A stretch of 64,000 bases of DNA, from NCBI GenBank assembly GCA_964492485.1, contig CAZBKM010000010.1, positions 35,677-99,676 on the forward strand, given 5' to 3'. The stretch comes from UBA5336 sp964492485. Lineage in GTDB: Bacteria > Pseudomonadota > Alphaproteobacteria > Caulobacterales > Hyphomonadaceae. Shown here one piece after another: positions 35,775-44,450 of this stretch (position 1 is its first letter; every line of letters starts with the position of its first letter). A program made the position numbers and the translations under genes. Below the pieces are notes generated by a model, which had not been told where the DNA came from, searched no databases, and saw only the letters and a list, made by a program, of their open reading frames with translations.

Positions 35775-36976
35775 GGCAGGTCCTCCCGCCCGAGCCCCAG
35801 CGTCGAGAGCACCATCTCGGTGTCGGCGCCGAGCCGCGGAGGGTCGAGACGCGTCGCCGCCGGCGTACGGGAGAAATGTACCGGATGGCGCATGGACCGG
35901 TAGGCTCCGGCATCGGGATGGATGCGCTCCTCGAAGAAGCCGACGCTCTTCAGGTGCGGTTCGTCCAGGACATCCAGCATCTCGTTGAAGCGCATGGCGG
36001 GAATGTTGGCCTTGTCGAGAATGTCGAGCCAGTCCTGGGTGGTCTTCGTTGCCGCGACCTCCTCAATGATCGCATACAGGTCGCCGACATTCTGGGTGCG
36101 CGCCTGATAGGAGGAGAAGCGCGGGTCGTCGAACACGCCCGGCCGTCCGCCCAGCTCGAAGAAGTGCGCCCATTGCTGGTCGGAATAGGGGACGATCGCG
36201 ATATAGCCGTCCAGGGTCGGATACGGCTTCCGGCGGGGATTGATCGAGCGGGTATAAGCCATCTTGCCGTCCCCCGGAAGGAAGGTCTCGCCATAGAGGT
36301 TTTCCACCAGGTTGAAGAAGGTGAAGCTCTCCAGCATGGGCACCTGGACGAACTGTCCCTCGCCCGTGCGCTGACGATGATACAGCGCCGCCAGCGTGGC
36401 ATAGGTCGCAAACAGGCCGACGGTCTTGTCCGCCACCAGGGAGGGCGTGTAACACGGCGCCTCGCCGGAGCGCAGCGAATGCAGACTGGCATAGCCCGAC
36501 GCGGCCTGAATCAGGTCGTCATAAGCCTGGCGGTGAGCGTGTACCCCATCCATCCCGAACCCGGCGCAGTGCACGTAGACAATATCGGGTCGGATCGCCT
36601 TGACTGCCTCATATCCGAAACCCAGCCGCTCCATCCCTGCCATGCGCACATTGTGGAAGAAGACGTCGGCGCCCCGCAGCAATGCAGCAAGCGTGGCCTG
36701 GCCGGTCTCGGTCTTCGCGTCCAGCGTCACAGAGCGCTTGTTCCGGTTCAGCGCCGTGAAGATCGGCCCGAGGTCACCGGTCGGCGAGCGCCCCGCCAGC
36801 CGCATCAGGTCGCCCTTGGTATTGCCCTCGGGATTCTCGATCTTGATCACATCCGCGCCGAGATCGGCGAGGATAAGGGTCGCAAACGGCCCCAGCACTA
36901 CCGTCGACATGTCGATGATCCGGACCCCGGAAAGCGGCCCCTGCCCTTTAGACGTGTCACGCCCGCCCTCGTCCAT
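35771..36976 (-). CDS. Family III CoA-transferase (CaiB/BaiF)
   Basis: A 401-residue CoA-transferase that moves CoA between carboxylic acids. N-terminal features are PLSGVRIIDMSTVVLGPFAT and LILADLGADVIKIENPEG. The catalytic Asp lies in the YDDLIQAASG segment (around residue 146), and NRNKRSVTLD is characteristic. It activates an acid for the coupled enoyl-CoA hydratase downstream. The substrate is unknown. It is divergent from the SDR gene at 37093. Confidence 0.92.
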   Translation of the reverse strand: MDEGGRDTSKGQGPLSGVRIIDMSTVVLGPFATLILADLGADVIKIENPEGNTKGDLMRLAGRSPTGDLGPIFTALNRNKRSVTLDAKTETGQATLAALLRGADVFFHNVRMAGMERLGFGYEAVKAIRPDIVYVHCAGFGMDGVHAHRQAYDDLIQAASGYASLHSLRSGEAPCYTPSLVADKTVGLFATYATLAALYHRQRTGEGQFVQVPMLESFTFFNLVENLYGETFLPGDGKMAYTRSINPRRKPYPTLDGYIAIVPYSDQQWAHFFELGGRPGVFDDPRFSSYQARTQNVGDLYAIIEEVAATKTTQDWLDILDKANIPAMRFNEMLDVLDEPHLKSVGFFEERIHPDAGAYRSMRHPVHFSRTPAATRLDPPRLGADTEMVLSTLGLGREDLP

Positions 36977-37092
36977 CCTGTCTCCTCCCGGGTCTGGTTT
37001 GGCTTAACAGAGCCTTTTCCCGCGGGGCACTTCAAGGGCACAAATGGGCAATCACGCAAGCCACCCAACCCGACCAGCCAGGAGAGACTGCC

Positions 37093-37845
37093 ATGATCCA
37101 TGCCGACCTCAGCGGAAAGACCGCCCTTGTGACGGGCGCCTCGTCCGGCTTCGGCGCCCATTTCTCGCGCGTGCTCGCCAGGGCCGGTGCCCGGGTGATC
37201 GCGGCCGCCAGGCGGGAGGAGCGTCTGGCGACGCTGGTCGGGGAGATCGAGACCGCCGGCGGTCAGGCCTCGCCCCTCACGCTGGACGTGTCGGATGCCG
37301 AAGCCGTGCAGGCGGCCTTCGAACGGATCGGCCCGGTGGATGTGCTCGTGAACAATGCCGGTGTCTCCGGCGCAACCCGCCCCCTGGAGACCCCGGCAGA
37401 GGAGTGGCGCTGGACCTATGACGTCAATGTTCACGGCGTCTGGTTCGTCGCGCAGGCCGCCGCGCAGCACATGGTGAGAGCCGGCCAGGGGGGCAGCATC
37501 ATCAATGTCGCCTCGATCACGGCCGAACGTCCGGCCAAGGGCAGCGTCGCCTATGCCTCGTCCAAGGCGGCCGTGGCCCACATGACCCGCTGTCTCGCCC
37601 TCGACTGGGCCCGGCACGGCATCCGCGTGAACGCGCTGGCGCCCGGCTATTTCGAAACCGACATCAACCGGGATTTCCTCGCCAGCGACTACGGCGAACG
37701 CATGATCAAGCGCATCCCGCAGCGACGGACCGGCCGGATGGAAGACCTGAACGGCCCCCTCCTTCTCCTTGCATCGGATGCGTCCGCCTACATGACGGGA
37801 TCCCTGCTCGCCGTCGATGGCGGCCATCTCTGTGGCGAGCTGTGA
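37093..37845 (+). CDS. SDR family oxidoreductase (FabG-like)
   Basis: A 250-residue classical SDR with the cofactor motif TGASSGFG (residues 13-20), NNAGVSG, catalytic Ser in IINVASITAE, and YASSK. The C-terminal SYMTGS-type end is present as AYMTGSLLAVDGGHLCG. This is the fabG/3-ketoacyl-type subfamily. The cofactor is likely NADP or NAD; substrate unknown. It follows an AGGAGAG ribosome site and lies next to the acyl-CoA genes. Confidence 0.9.
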   Translation: MIHADLSGKTALVTGASSGFGAHFSRVLARAGARVIAAARREERLATLVGEIETAGGQASPLTLDVSDAEAVQAAFERIGPVDVLVNNAGVSGATRPLETPAEEWRWTYDVNVHGVWFVAQAAAQHMVRAGQGGSIINVASITAERPAKGSVAYASSKAAVAHMTRCLALDWARHGIRVNALAPGYFETDINRDFLASDYGERMIKRIPQRRTGRMEDLNGPLLLLASDASAYMTGSLLAVDGGHLCGEL

Positions 37846-37911
37846 CGCTGAGGCGCGCGCTGGCCTGGCCCGCCGCGGCTGCTATAGTCGCGCCAGCGGG
37901 TGGGGACAGGC

Positions 37912-38700
37912 ATGGCAAAGCCGACGGTACGGCACGCGACACCTGAAGAGGAAGCGCTGATCGACCAGGTGTCGACGAGCGCAGCGATCGCCGCGGGAAG
38001 CGAAGCGGCGGGACACGTCCTGCGCGACATAGAAACCGTGCGTCCGCTCAGGACCCCCCTGGTCATGCCGGAAGCCGCGGGCGGCACGGTGCCCAATGCG
38101 ACGCCGCTCCTGTTCCGCCCTGACGACGGATTCATCATGGCGCTTGCGGTGCGACTGGTCCCGAACGAGATGCAGGACGGGCGACGGCTGGCCGTCATCA
38201 CCGAACCCTTCGCCTTCGTTCACCATGTCGGCGCGTTGCGCGTCGCCGTCGTGGCCCCGGTGCGATACGAGACCGACTTCGCCTCGATTCCCACCTGGGC
38301 GCGCTGGCTGATCTCGCCCTTCGGACGCCATGCCGAAGCTGCGGTGATCCATGACTGGCTGTATGCCATGGGCGAGACCTCCGACCGGTCCTCTCGACGC
38401 CTGGCAGACGATCTCTTCTGCGAGGCGCTGCGGCTCCTCGGCGTGGATGCCGTCCGGCGCTGGCTGATGTTCCTGGCCGTGCGCATCGGCGGTGGCGGCG
38501 CCTATGGCCGGGCGCGCGAGTTCACATTCCGTCACCTGGAGGACCTGACCCCGATCGTGCCGCCGCCCGACCGGGGGCCTTACCGGCGCACGGTGGCCAT
38601 CGGGGCCGCCCGGCGCGCCGCCTACACCCGGCCCGTCAGCATGGCCCGGAACACGCGGACCCGGCGGCCCAGTTCGCCGGGCTCACGGCCGCGCGCATAG
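37912..38700 (+). CDS. DUF1353 domain protein
   Basis: A 262-residue protein with an unannotated N-terminal ~75 residues and a DUF1353 core: VRYETDFASIPTWARWLISPFGR, then AAVIHDWLYAMGE. The family occurs in phages and bacteria, and its role is not established. A TATAGT box at 37883-37888 and GGGGACAGG before the ATG support the start. The last 79 bp overlap the 3' end of the convergent squalene/phytoene synthase-like gene, so the Arg-rich tail is coded by DNA antisense to that gene. The two stops are real; a sequencing frameshift could also explain such a long overlap. Confidence 0.8.
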   Translation: MAKPTVRHATPEEEALIDQVSTSAAIAAGSEAAGHVLRDIETVRPLRTPLVMPEAAGGTVPNATPLLFRPDDGFIMALAVRLVPNEMQDGRRLAVITEPFAFVHHVGALRVAVVAPVRYETDFASIPTWARWLISPFGRHAEAAVIHDWLYAMGETSDRSSRRLADDLFCEALRLLGVDAVRRWLMFLAVRIGGGGAYGRAREFTFRHLEDLTPIVPPPDRGPYRRTVAIGAARRAAYTRPVSMARNTRTRRPSSPGSRPRA

Positions 38701-39281
38701 GGTTCGCGCAGGCAGGCATGGGCGATGGCGGGGCGGATCGGCGAGGGTACCGGCGGCACGACCGGGCCGAACGCCTTGGTGGCCCCACGCCGGGCGGCCG
38801 CAAACGCCGGCGCCAGTTGCTGGATGTGCGGCCCCCAACCATGGGCAGGCGCCAGGATCCGTGCCGCCATCATCATCAGCGTGGCTTCCGGCTCCTTTGC
38901 GCGGTCGCCACTCTCGAAGGCATCCTCGTGACCATCGACGAGTCGCAGCAGGCCCTCTGCGGTGTGGTGGCCCGCCCGGATCAGGTCGGCCGCCGCGAGG
39001 GCGACGTCGTGGCGCCGCGCAGGCTTGCCGTCTGCCAATTCCTCCAGCGCGTCCCGCCACCACTGGAACCGGATCGCGCCCAGGGCGGGCTCGCTGACCG
39101 CAGCGCGTACCCGGACCAGCTCGTAATTCAGAGCGTACAACGCGATCAGCGCCCGGCGCTCGGCGGGCGGCGCATATCGGCTCGACAGCCATCGGTCGAG
39201 GTCGACACGCTTGATCAAACGGTCGAGACTGTCGAAACGTTCGTTGGACACAAGGCTGGCAGCCGGCATGTCACGCCCCAT
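38622..39281 (-). CDS. Squalene/phytoene synthase family protein
   Basis: A 219-residue protein of the trans-isoprenyl diphosphate synthase head-to-head (squalene/phytoene synthase) superfamily. Conserved points are DRDRYLSSRYAP-like WLSSRYAPPAERRAL, LIALYALNYEL, and IRFQWWRDALEEL. It is shorter than true squalene synthases, and the Asp-rich DxxxD motifs are not obvious, so it resembles the NDUFAF6/complex I assembly-like branch. The activity is uncertain. It is convergent with the DUF1353 gene (79-bp overlap) and divergent from sodB. Confidence 0.78.
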   Translation of the reverse strand: MGRDMPAASLVSNERFDSLDRLIKRVDLDRWLSSRYAPPAERRALIALYALNYELVRVRAAVSEPALGAIRFQWWRDALEELADGKPARRHDVALAAADLIRAGHHTAEGLLRLVDGHEDAFESGDRAKEPEATLMMMAARILAPAHGWGPHIQQLAPAFAAARRGATKAFGPVVPPVPSPIRPAIAHACLREPYARGREPGELGRRVRVFRAMLTGRV

Positions 39282-39332
39282 ATGGCTCAGAGGCGCCAGC
39301 CAGATTGCACGTCAAACGCAAGGAGACACCCA

Positions 39333-39929
39333 ATGGCTTTCGACCTGCCTGCATTGCCCTATGAGCGCAACGCGCTCGCGCCGAAAATCTCCGAGGAGAC
39401 CCTGAACTTCCACTACGGGAAACACCATCAGACCTATGTGGACAACCTGAACAAGCTGGTGGCCGGAACCGAGCTTGAAGGAAAGTCGCTCGAAGAGATC
39501 ATCTCGGCAACCGCCGGCGATCCTGGTAAGGCCGGCATCTTCAACAACGCCGCTCAGGTCTGGAATCACACCTTCTACTGGAAGTCCATGGCGCCAAATG
39601 GCGGCGGGAAGCCCACAGGCAAGGTGGCGGAGATGATCGACCGCGATTTCGGCGGCTATGACGCCTTCCGGGACGCCTTCACCAATGCGGGCCTGACGCA
39701 GTTCGGCTCGGGCTGGGCCTGGCTCGTTGAGGCGCACGGAAAACTCGAGGTCCGAAAGACCCCGAACGCCGAAACCCCCGTCTCGGACCCGTCCGCGACG
39801 CCGCTTCTGACCATGGATGTGTGGGAACACGCCTATTATCTGGACTATCAGAACGCCCGGGCGAAATACATCGAGAGTTTCCTGGACGGACTGATCAATT
39901 GGGAATTTGCCAATCAGAACCTTGGCTAA
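39333..39929 (+). CDS. sodB: Superoxide dismutase (Fe/Mn family, Fe-type features)
   Basis: A 198-residue SOD. Metal ligands are His27 (LNFHYGKHH), His in QVWNHTFYW, and Asp/His in DVWEHAYYLDY. The QxWNHxFYW and FGSGWAWLV segments match the Fe-SOD type, but metal choice cannot be proven from sequence. It removes superoxide in the cytosol. The ATG at 39333 follows an AAGGAGAC ribosome site, only 51 bp from the divergent gene start. Confidence 0.95.
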   Translation: MAFDLPALPYERNALAPKISEETLNFHYGKHHQTYVDNLNKLVAGTELEGKSLEEIISATAGDPGKAGIFNNAAQVWNHTFYWKSMAPNGGGKPTGKVAEMIDRDFGGYDAFRDAFTNAGLTQFGSGWAWLVEAHGKLEVRKTPNAETPVSDPSATPLLTMDVWEHAYYLDYQNARAKYIESFLDGLINWEFANQNLG

Positions 39930-40082
39930 GCCGGTCAAGAGTGGTAGGCACCCGCGTATCGGCCCGGACGGACGTCCGGGCCGCTTACGTATCGCGGAGG
40001 TGAGCTTCGCGACGCAGACGTGGCCGCGCCATCTGACAGTCGCGTGGCGATAGCAAGATCGACGGAAAGACCGCACCGCCCA

Positions 40083-41684
40083 ATGACGTTCGAAGAACTG
40101 GGCCTTGGACCTGAAATCCTTCGGGCCGTCAAGGAACAGGGGTACGAGACCCCAACCCCCATTCAGGCCCAGGCCATCCCCCATGTGATCCTAGGCGGCG
40201 ACGTGACCGGCGTCGCCCAGACCGGCACCGGCAAGACGGCGGCCTTCGTGCTGCCCATGATCCACCGCCTCGCGCGGGGCCGGGCGCGGGCGCGGATGCC
40301 TCGCTGCCTGATCCTCGCGCCGACCCGCGAACTCGCTGCACAGGTCTCGGAGAATTTCGAAGCCTATGGAAAGTATCTGAAGCTCAGCATGGCGCTGCTC
40401 ATCGGCGGCGTGAGCTTCAAGGATCAGGACCGGCTGCTCATGCAGGGAGTCGACGTGCTGATCGCCACGCCAGGCCGCATGCTTGACCAGTTCGAGCGCG
40501 GCAAGCTTCTGCTGACAGGCGTGGAAACGCTGATCATCGACGAGGCCGACCGGATGCTCGACATGGGGTTCATTCCCGATATCGAGCGGATCTGCACGCT
40601 GCTGCCCCCCAAGCGTCAGACCTTGCTGTTCTCCGCCACAATGCCGACGGAGATTACCAAGCTCGCCGAGCGCTTCCAGAAAACGCCGATGCGGATCGAG
40701 GTCACCCGCCCCGCCCAGACGGCGGAAACGATCACCCAGCACGTCACGCGGATCGCACGCGACGACGACAAGGCCCGCCGCCACGCCCTGCGCGCGATCC
40801 TGAAGGGTTGCCAGATCAAGAACGGCATCGTGTTCTGCAACCGCAAGCGCGAAGTCGACGTCGTGGCGAAGTCGCTCGCCAAGCATGGCTTCCAGGCCGC
40901 CGCCATCCACGGCGATCTTCCGCAGGCTTACCGCAGCGAGACGCTCGAGCGGTTTCGCAGGGGCGACCTGCAATTGCTGATCGCGTCCGACGTGGCTGCA
41001 CGTGGGCTGGACATTCCCGACGTCTCCCACGTGTTCAATTACGCCCCGCCGCCCAAGGACGAGGATTACGTCCACCGCATCGGCCGGACGGGCCGGGCCG
41101 GCCGGTCGGGCGAAAGTCACACGATCGTCGCCCCCGGGGACGAAAAGGCCTGGGCCGGCGTATTGAAGCTCATCCGCCACAACGTGGTGGAGTGGATGCC
41201 GGAAGGCCTGGCAGACGAGATCGAGGCCCTGCCGGCCGACGATGGCGGATCGCGCCGGGGGAGGCCCGCGCGTGGCCGGCGTGACGAGGGCAGCGGACGC
41301 AGTCGTGAGCGTCGCCGCCGCTCCGACGCACCGGCTCAGGACGCGGTGTCCGGCACATCGGTCGGGCCACAGGCAGACGACACCGCGCAGGCCGTTGGCG
41401 AGGGACAAGCCGATATCGAGACGCGCGCCGATCGCGTTGCAGCCGATACGCCGGACTCGAAGACGGCCGGCACCGCGCCAGAAGAGACCGGAAGCCGTCC
41501 CTCGGGGCGGCGGACCGGCAACGGATCGGGCGCCCAGCGGTCCGCGGAGACACGCGACGGGGCCCCCTCGCGCAGCCGCGATCGCAAGCGGAAGGATGAC
41601 GACCCCATCCTGGACCCCGCCCCCGACCAGGTCGTCGGCTTCGGCGACGAGGTACCGGACTTCCTGAAGCGTCCCGTGTCCTGA
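40083..41684 (+). CDS. DEAD-box ATP-dependent RNA helicase
   Basis: A 533-residue RhlE-like DEAD-box helicase. Motifs: Q-motif (YETPTPIQAQAIP), I AQTGTGKT (45-52), II DEAD in IIDEADRMLDMGF, III SAT, and VI HRIGRTGRAGRSG. The C-terminal ~150 residues are Arg/Ser/Gly/Asp-rich and likely disordered RNA-binding sequence. It remodels RNA, typically in ribosome assembly or cold adaptation. An earlier GTG at 40020 would add 21 residues, but the ATG at 40083 begins at the typical TFEELGL. Confidence 0.95.
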   Translation: MTFEELGLGPEILRAVKEQGYETPTPIQAQAIPHVILGGDVTGVAQTGTGKTAAFVLPMIHRLARGRARARMPRCLILAPTRELAAQVSENFEAYGKYLKLSMALLIGGVSFKDQDRLLMQGVDVLIATPGRMLDQFERGKLLLTGVETLIIDEADRMLDMGFIPDIERICTLLPPKRQTLLFSATMPTEITKLAERFQKTPMRIEVTRPAQTAETITQHVTRIARDDDKARRHALRAILKGCQIKNGIVFCNRKREVDVVAKSLAKHGFQAAAIHGDLPQAYRSETLERFRRGDLQLLIASDVAARGLDIPDVSHVFNYAPPPKDEDYVHRIGRTGRAGRSGESHTIVAPGDEKAWAGVLKLIRHNVVEWMPEGLADEIEALPADDGGSRRGRPARGRRDEGSGRSRERRRRSDAPAQDAVSGTSVGPQADDTAQAVGEGQADIETRADRVAADTPDSKTAGTAPEETGSRPSGRRTGNGSGAQRSAETRDGAPSRSRDRKRKDDDPILDPAPDQVVGFGDEVPDFLKRPVS

Positions 41685-41806
41685 TCGCGGGATACGCCCC
41701 TGCCGGGGCCAGAACGGTGTCGCAGCCGCGCTCGATCGAGATATCCGCAATGGGCGCCAGCCGTCTGCTGGACGAGACCTGATCGCGAACGGGGCCTGAT
41801 CGGGCC

Positions 41807-41848
41807 CAACTGTCCGTTCGCAATCGTGACCGATTGCTCCGAAGTTGC
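41807..41848. repeat. B-type hairpin repeat, copy 1 of a direct pair
   Basis: A 42-bp unit containing GCAATCG/CGATTGC (7-bp stem, 4-nt loop) inside a CAACT/AGTTG outer stem. It is identical to the unit at 41872-41913. It lies between the convergent helicase and aldehyde dehydrogenase genes. Confidence 0.85.
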
Positions 41849-41870
41849 CGACGGGAGTCCCCGGTTTTGC

Positions 41871-41913
41871 GCAACTGTCCGTTCGCAATCGTGACCGATT
41901 GCTCCGAAGTTGC
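41871..41913. repeat. B-type hairpin repeat, copy 2
   Basis: The same 42-bp unit as at 41807-41848 plus one G, in the same orientation. It ends 1 bp before the aldehyde dehydrogenase stop, where it may function as a transcript terminator or 3' protector. Diverged relatives lie at 14490-14532 and, inverted, at 52538-52579. Confidence 0.85.
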
Positions 41914-41914
41914 G

Positions 41915-43354
41915 CTATGGCTTGAGCCGCGCGGCGATCTGCTTGCGGAACTTCTCGCCATAGGGCGGACGCATCATCGCCAGGATTTCCGAGCCGGTCT
42001 GGGTATAGATCGCCTTCTTGTGGGAGAATTCCAGGAACCCGTCATACCCGTGATACGCGCCCATTCCCGACGGCCCGATGCCGCCGAAGGGCAGGTCTTC
42101 CTGGCCCACATGGAAGATCACGTCATTCACCGTGACCCCGCCTGCGGTCGTGCCATTGACCACGGCCTCCTTCTCGGCCGCATCCTCACCGAAATAGTAG
42201 AGACCCAGCGGGCGCGGGTGGCTGTTGATGTAGGACACCGCCTCGGACGTGTCGCCATAGGACTTGATAGGCAGGATCGGCCCGAAGATCTCGTCCTGCA
42301 TCACCGTCATGTCGTCGGTGGGATCGATGACGATGTGCGGCGCGATCTTGTGATGGGGCTGCTGGGTCAGGTCATCATTCGTGGGGTTGATCTCCACCAC
42401 TTCCGCCCCTTTCGCGCGCGCATCCTCCAGATAACCCATGATGCGGTCATAATGCTTCTGGTTCACGATGGACGTGTAATCGTCATTGTCCTTGATACCC
42501 GTCGGGAACATGCGTTCGACCGCAGCCGTGGCATGGCCGACGAAGTCTGACGTCTTTTCCCTGGGGACAAAGGCATAGTCCGGCGCCAGACAGATCTGGC
42601 CCGCATTGAGCGTTTTTCCGGCCATGATACGGGCGGCGGCCTTTTCCATGTTGGCGGAGCGGCCCAGCACCACAGGAGACTTGCCGCCGAGTTCCAGCGT
42701 CAGGGGCACCAGATTGTCCGCGGCCGCACGCATCACGTGCCTTGCGACCGACGTCGCACCGGTGAAGATGATATGATCGAGCGGCAGTTTGGTGAACGCC
42801 GCGCCCACGTCCGGCCCGCCGGTGATCACGGCCACTTCCTCTTCGGAGAAGGCCTCGGCAAACATCGTCTTCATGAGCTCCGAAGTCGCCTCGGTGAATT
42901 CCGACGGCTTGACCATCGCCCGGTTGCCAGCGGCAAAGATGCCGGCCAGCGGCGTGAAAGTCAGGTTCACCGGAAAGTTCCACGGCGAGACCACGCCCAC
43001 GACACCCTTGGGCTGGAAACGCACTTCCGCCCTGGAGCCCAGCAGGCCGAGAGGAAAATCGACCTTGCGCTTTTCAGGGCGCATCCACTTGCGCAGATGC
43101 GCCTTCGCATGCTTGAGCGCCCCGATCGAGGAGGCCACGTCGGTGAACCGTGACGCGTCCTTGGACCGATGACCGAAATCCTCGGCCAGCGTCTCCTCGA
43201 TCCGGGTCTGATAGCGCAGCAAGAGGTCTATGCAGCGATCGATCCACTCGATCCGCTGTTCCGCGCTCGGCGCCCCGTCCCGAATGTTGGCCTGCTTCTG
43301 GCGTTCGAGGATCTCCGACATGCGTGTGGCATCGCTGCCGCCTTCGAGTCCCAT
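41915..43354 (-). CDS. Coniferyl aldehyde dehydrogenase-type ALDH
   Basis: A 479-residue aldehyde dehydrogenase oxidising an aldehyde to its acid with NAD(P). Catalytic residues are Glu221 in LELGGKSPVVLG and Cys255 in NAGQICLAPDY; the GVVGVVSPWNFPVNLT segment (around 117-132) is typical. The Cys-containing sequence and the overall N-terminal pattern match the coniferyl aldehyde dehydrogenase (CalB-like) subgroup. The physiological substrate is not shown; these enzymes also act on long-chain aliphatic aldehydes. A GGGAG site precedes the ATG. Confidence 0.9.
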   Translation of the reverse strand: MGLEGGSDATRMSEILERQKQANIRDGAPSAEQRIEWIDRCIDLLLRYQTRIEETLAEDFGHRSKDASRFTDVASSIGALKHAKAHLRKWMRPEKRKVDFPLGLLGSRAEVRFQPKGVVGVVSPWNFPVNLTFTPLAGIFAAGNRAMVKPSEFTEATSELMKTMFAEAFSEEEVAVITGGPDVGAAFTKLPLDHIIFTGATSVARHVMRAAADNLVPLTLELGGKSPVVLGRSANMEKAAARIMAGKTLNAGQICLAPDYAFVPREKTSDFVGHATAAVERMFPTGIKDNDDYTSIVNQKHYDRIMGYLEDARAKGAEVVEINPTNDDLTQQPHHKIAPHIVIDPTDDMTVMQDEIFGPILPIKSYGDTSEAVSYINSHPRPLGLYYFGEDAAEKEAVVNGTTAGGVTVNDVIFHVGQEDLPFGGIGPSGMGAYHGYDGFLEFSHKKAIYTQTGSEILAMMRPPYGEKFRKQIAARLKP

Positions 43355-43507
43355 GGTGTTCTCCCGAGCAATCTTTTGCCTCGCAAGCCTAAAACGAACG
43401 GCGTTCCGTGGAAAGCCATTGCAGGATCTCCCTCACCCCGCGTCACGCTTTTCTTCGCTCTGCAAGCCGGTAGTGTGTGTCGAGATACCAACCCGAGGAA
43501 ACGCGCC

Positions 43508-44308
43508 ATGGCCTTCGAAAAGATCACCTTCGAGATCGACGGCGATCTCGCCCTTATCAGCTTCAACGATCCAGCCACGATGAATGCCTGTGGGGTCGAC
43601 ACCGCCGACGAGCTGCTGACAGCGTTCGAGCGCGCCGGCAGCCAGGCGCGTGCGACGATCCTCACCGGGACGGGGCGAGGCTTCTGTTCCGGCGCCAATC
43701 TGGGCTCGGCCGGCCCGCGCGAGAGCAAGAGCGAACGCGAGACGCGTCAGTTCGATGCCGGTGCGGCCCTGGATTCCGTCTACAATCCGCTCATCAAGGC
43801 GATGCACAACCACCCCCACCCCCTGATCACGGCCGTGAACGGGGCAGCCGCGGGGGTTGGCTGCTCGATCGCCCTGATGGGCGACCTGATCGTCTGTGCG
43901 GAGAGCGCCTATTTCCTTCAGGCCTTCGGGCGGATCGGCCTCGTGCCCGACGGCGGGTCCACCTACATCCTGCCACGACTGATCGGTCAGGCGCGGGCCG
44001 CCGAGATGATGCTCCTGGCAGACAAGGTGCCCGCACGCCAGGCGCTGGACTGGGGCATGGTCAACCGGGTCGTGCCCGACGCGCAATTGGCGGACGAGGC
44101 GCGCGGCCTGGCAGAACGCCTCGCCAAGGGCCCGACACGGGCGCTGGAACTCACCCGAAGGCTCTTGCGCGCCAGCGCCGACAGCACGCTGGACGAAATG
44201 CTCCAGGCCGAACGCGTGGCCCAACGGACGGCCGGGCGGACAAAGGATTTCGCCGAGGGCGTGGACGCCTTCCTCAACAAGCGCAAGGCCGTCTTCACGG
44301 GCGAGTGA
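43508..44308 (+). CDS. Enoyl-CoA hydratase/isomerase family protein (PaaG-like)
   Basis: A 266-residue crotonase-fold enzyme. Oxyanion-hole parts are GRGFCSGANLGS and AAAGVGCSIALMGDLIV. The catalytic region GRIGLVPDGGSTYILPRLIG has the PDGG Asp typical of the PaaG and Eci-type isomerases instead of the second Glu of classical hydratase. It probably isomerises or hydrates an unsaturated acyl-CoA. The ATG at 43508 is chosen at the start of the fold. It is divergent from the aldehyde dehydrogenase gene. Confidence 0.88.
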   Translation: MAFEKITFEIDGDLALISFNDPATMNACGVDTADELLTAFERAGSQARATILTGTGRGFCSGANLGSAGPRESKSERETRQFDAGAALDSVYNPLIKAMHNHPHPLITAVNGAAAGVGCSIALMGDLIVCAESAYFLQAFGRIGLVPDGGSTYILPRLIGQARAAEMMLLADKVPARQALDWGMVNRVVPDAQLADEARGLAERLAKGPTRALELTRRLLRASADSTLDEMLQAERVAQRTAGRTKDFAEGVDAFLNKRKAVFTGE

Positions 44309-44408
44309 CGCGGCTCCACGCCCAGGGTCGTCGGCCTGAAGCCCCGCCATGGGGCGTGGACGGCGCTGCGCTGCGAGCTGGCGCAGCTTTGCGTCCACCA
44401 GAGATCAG

Positions 44409-44421
44409 TGAAGATGCGCTA
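44409..44421. repeat. C-module half element
   Basis: TGAAGATGCGCTA is identical to the right arm of the C repeat at 52487-52499. It lies in the 142-bp gap between the convergent enoyl-CoA hydratase and gltX genes; no matching left arm is seen. Confidence 0.55.
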
Positions 44422-44450
44422 GCGGGTCAGGACCAGGCCTTTGCGCGCCG

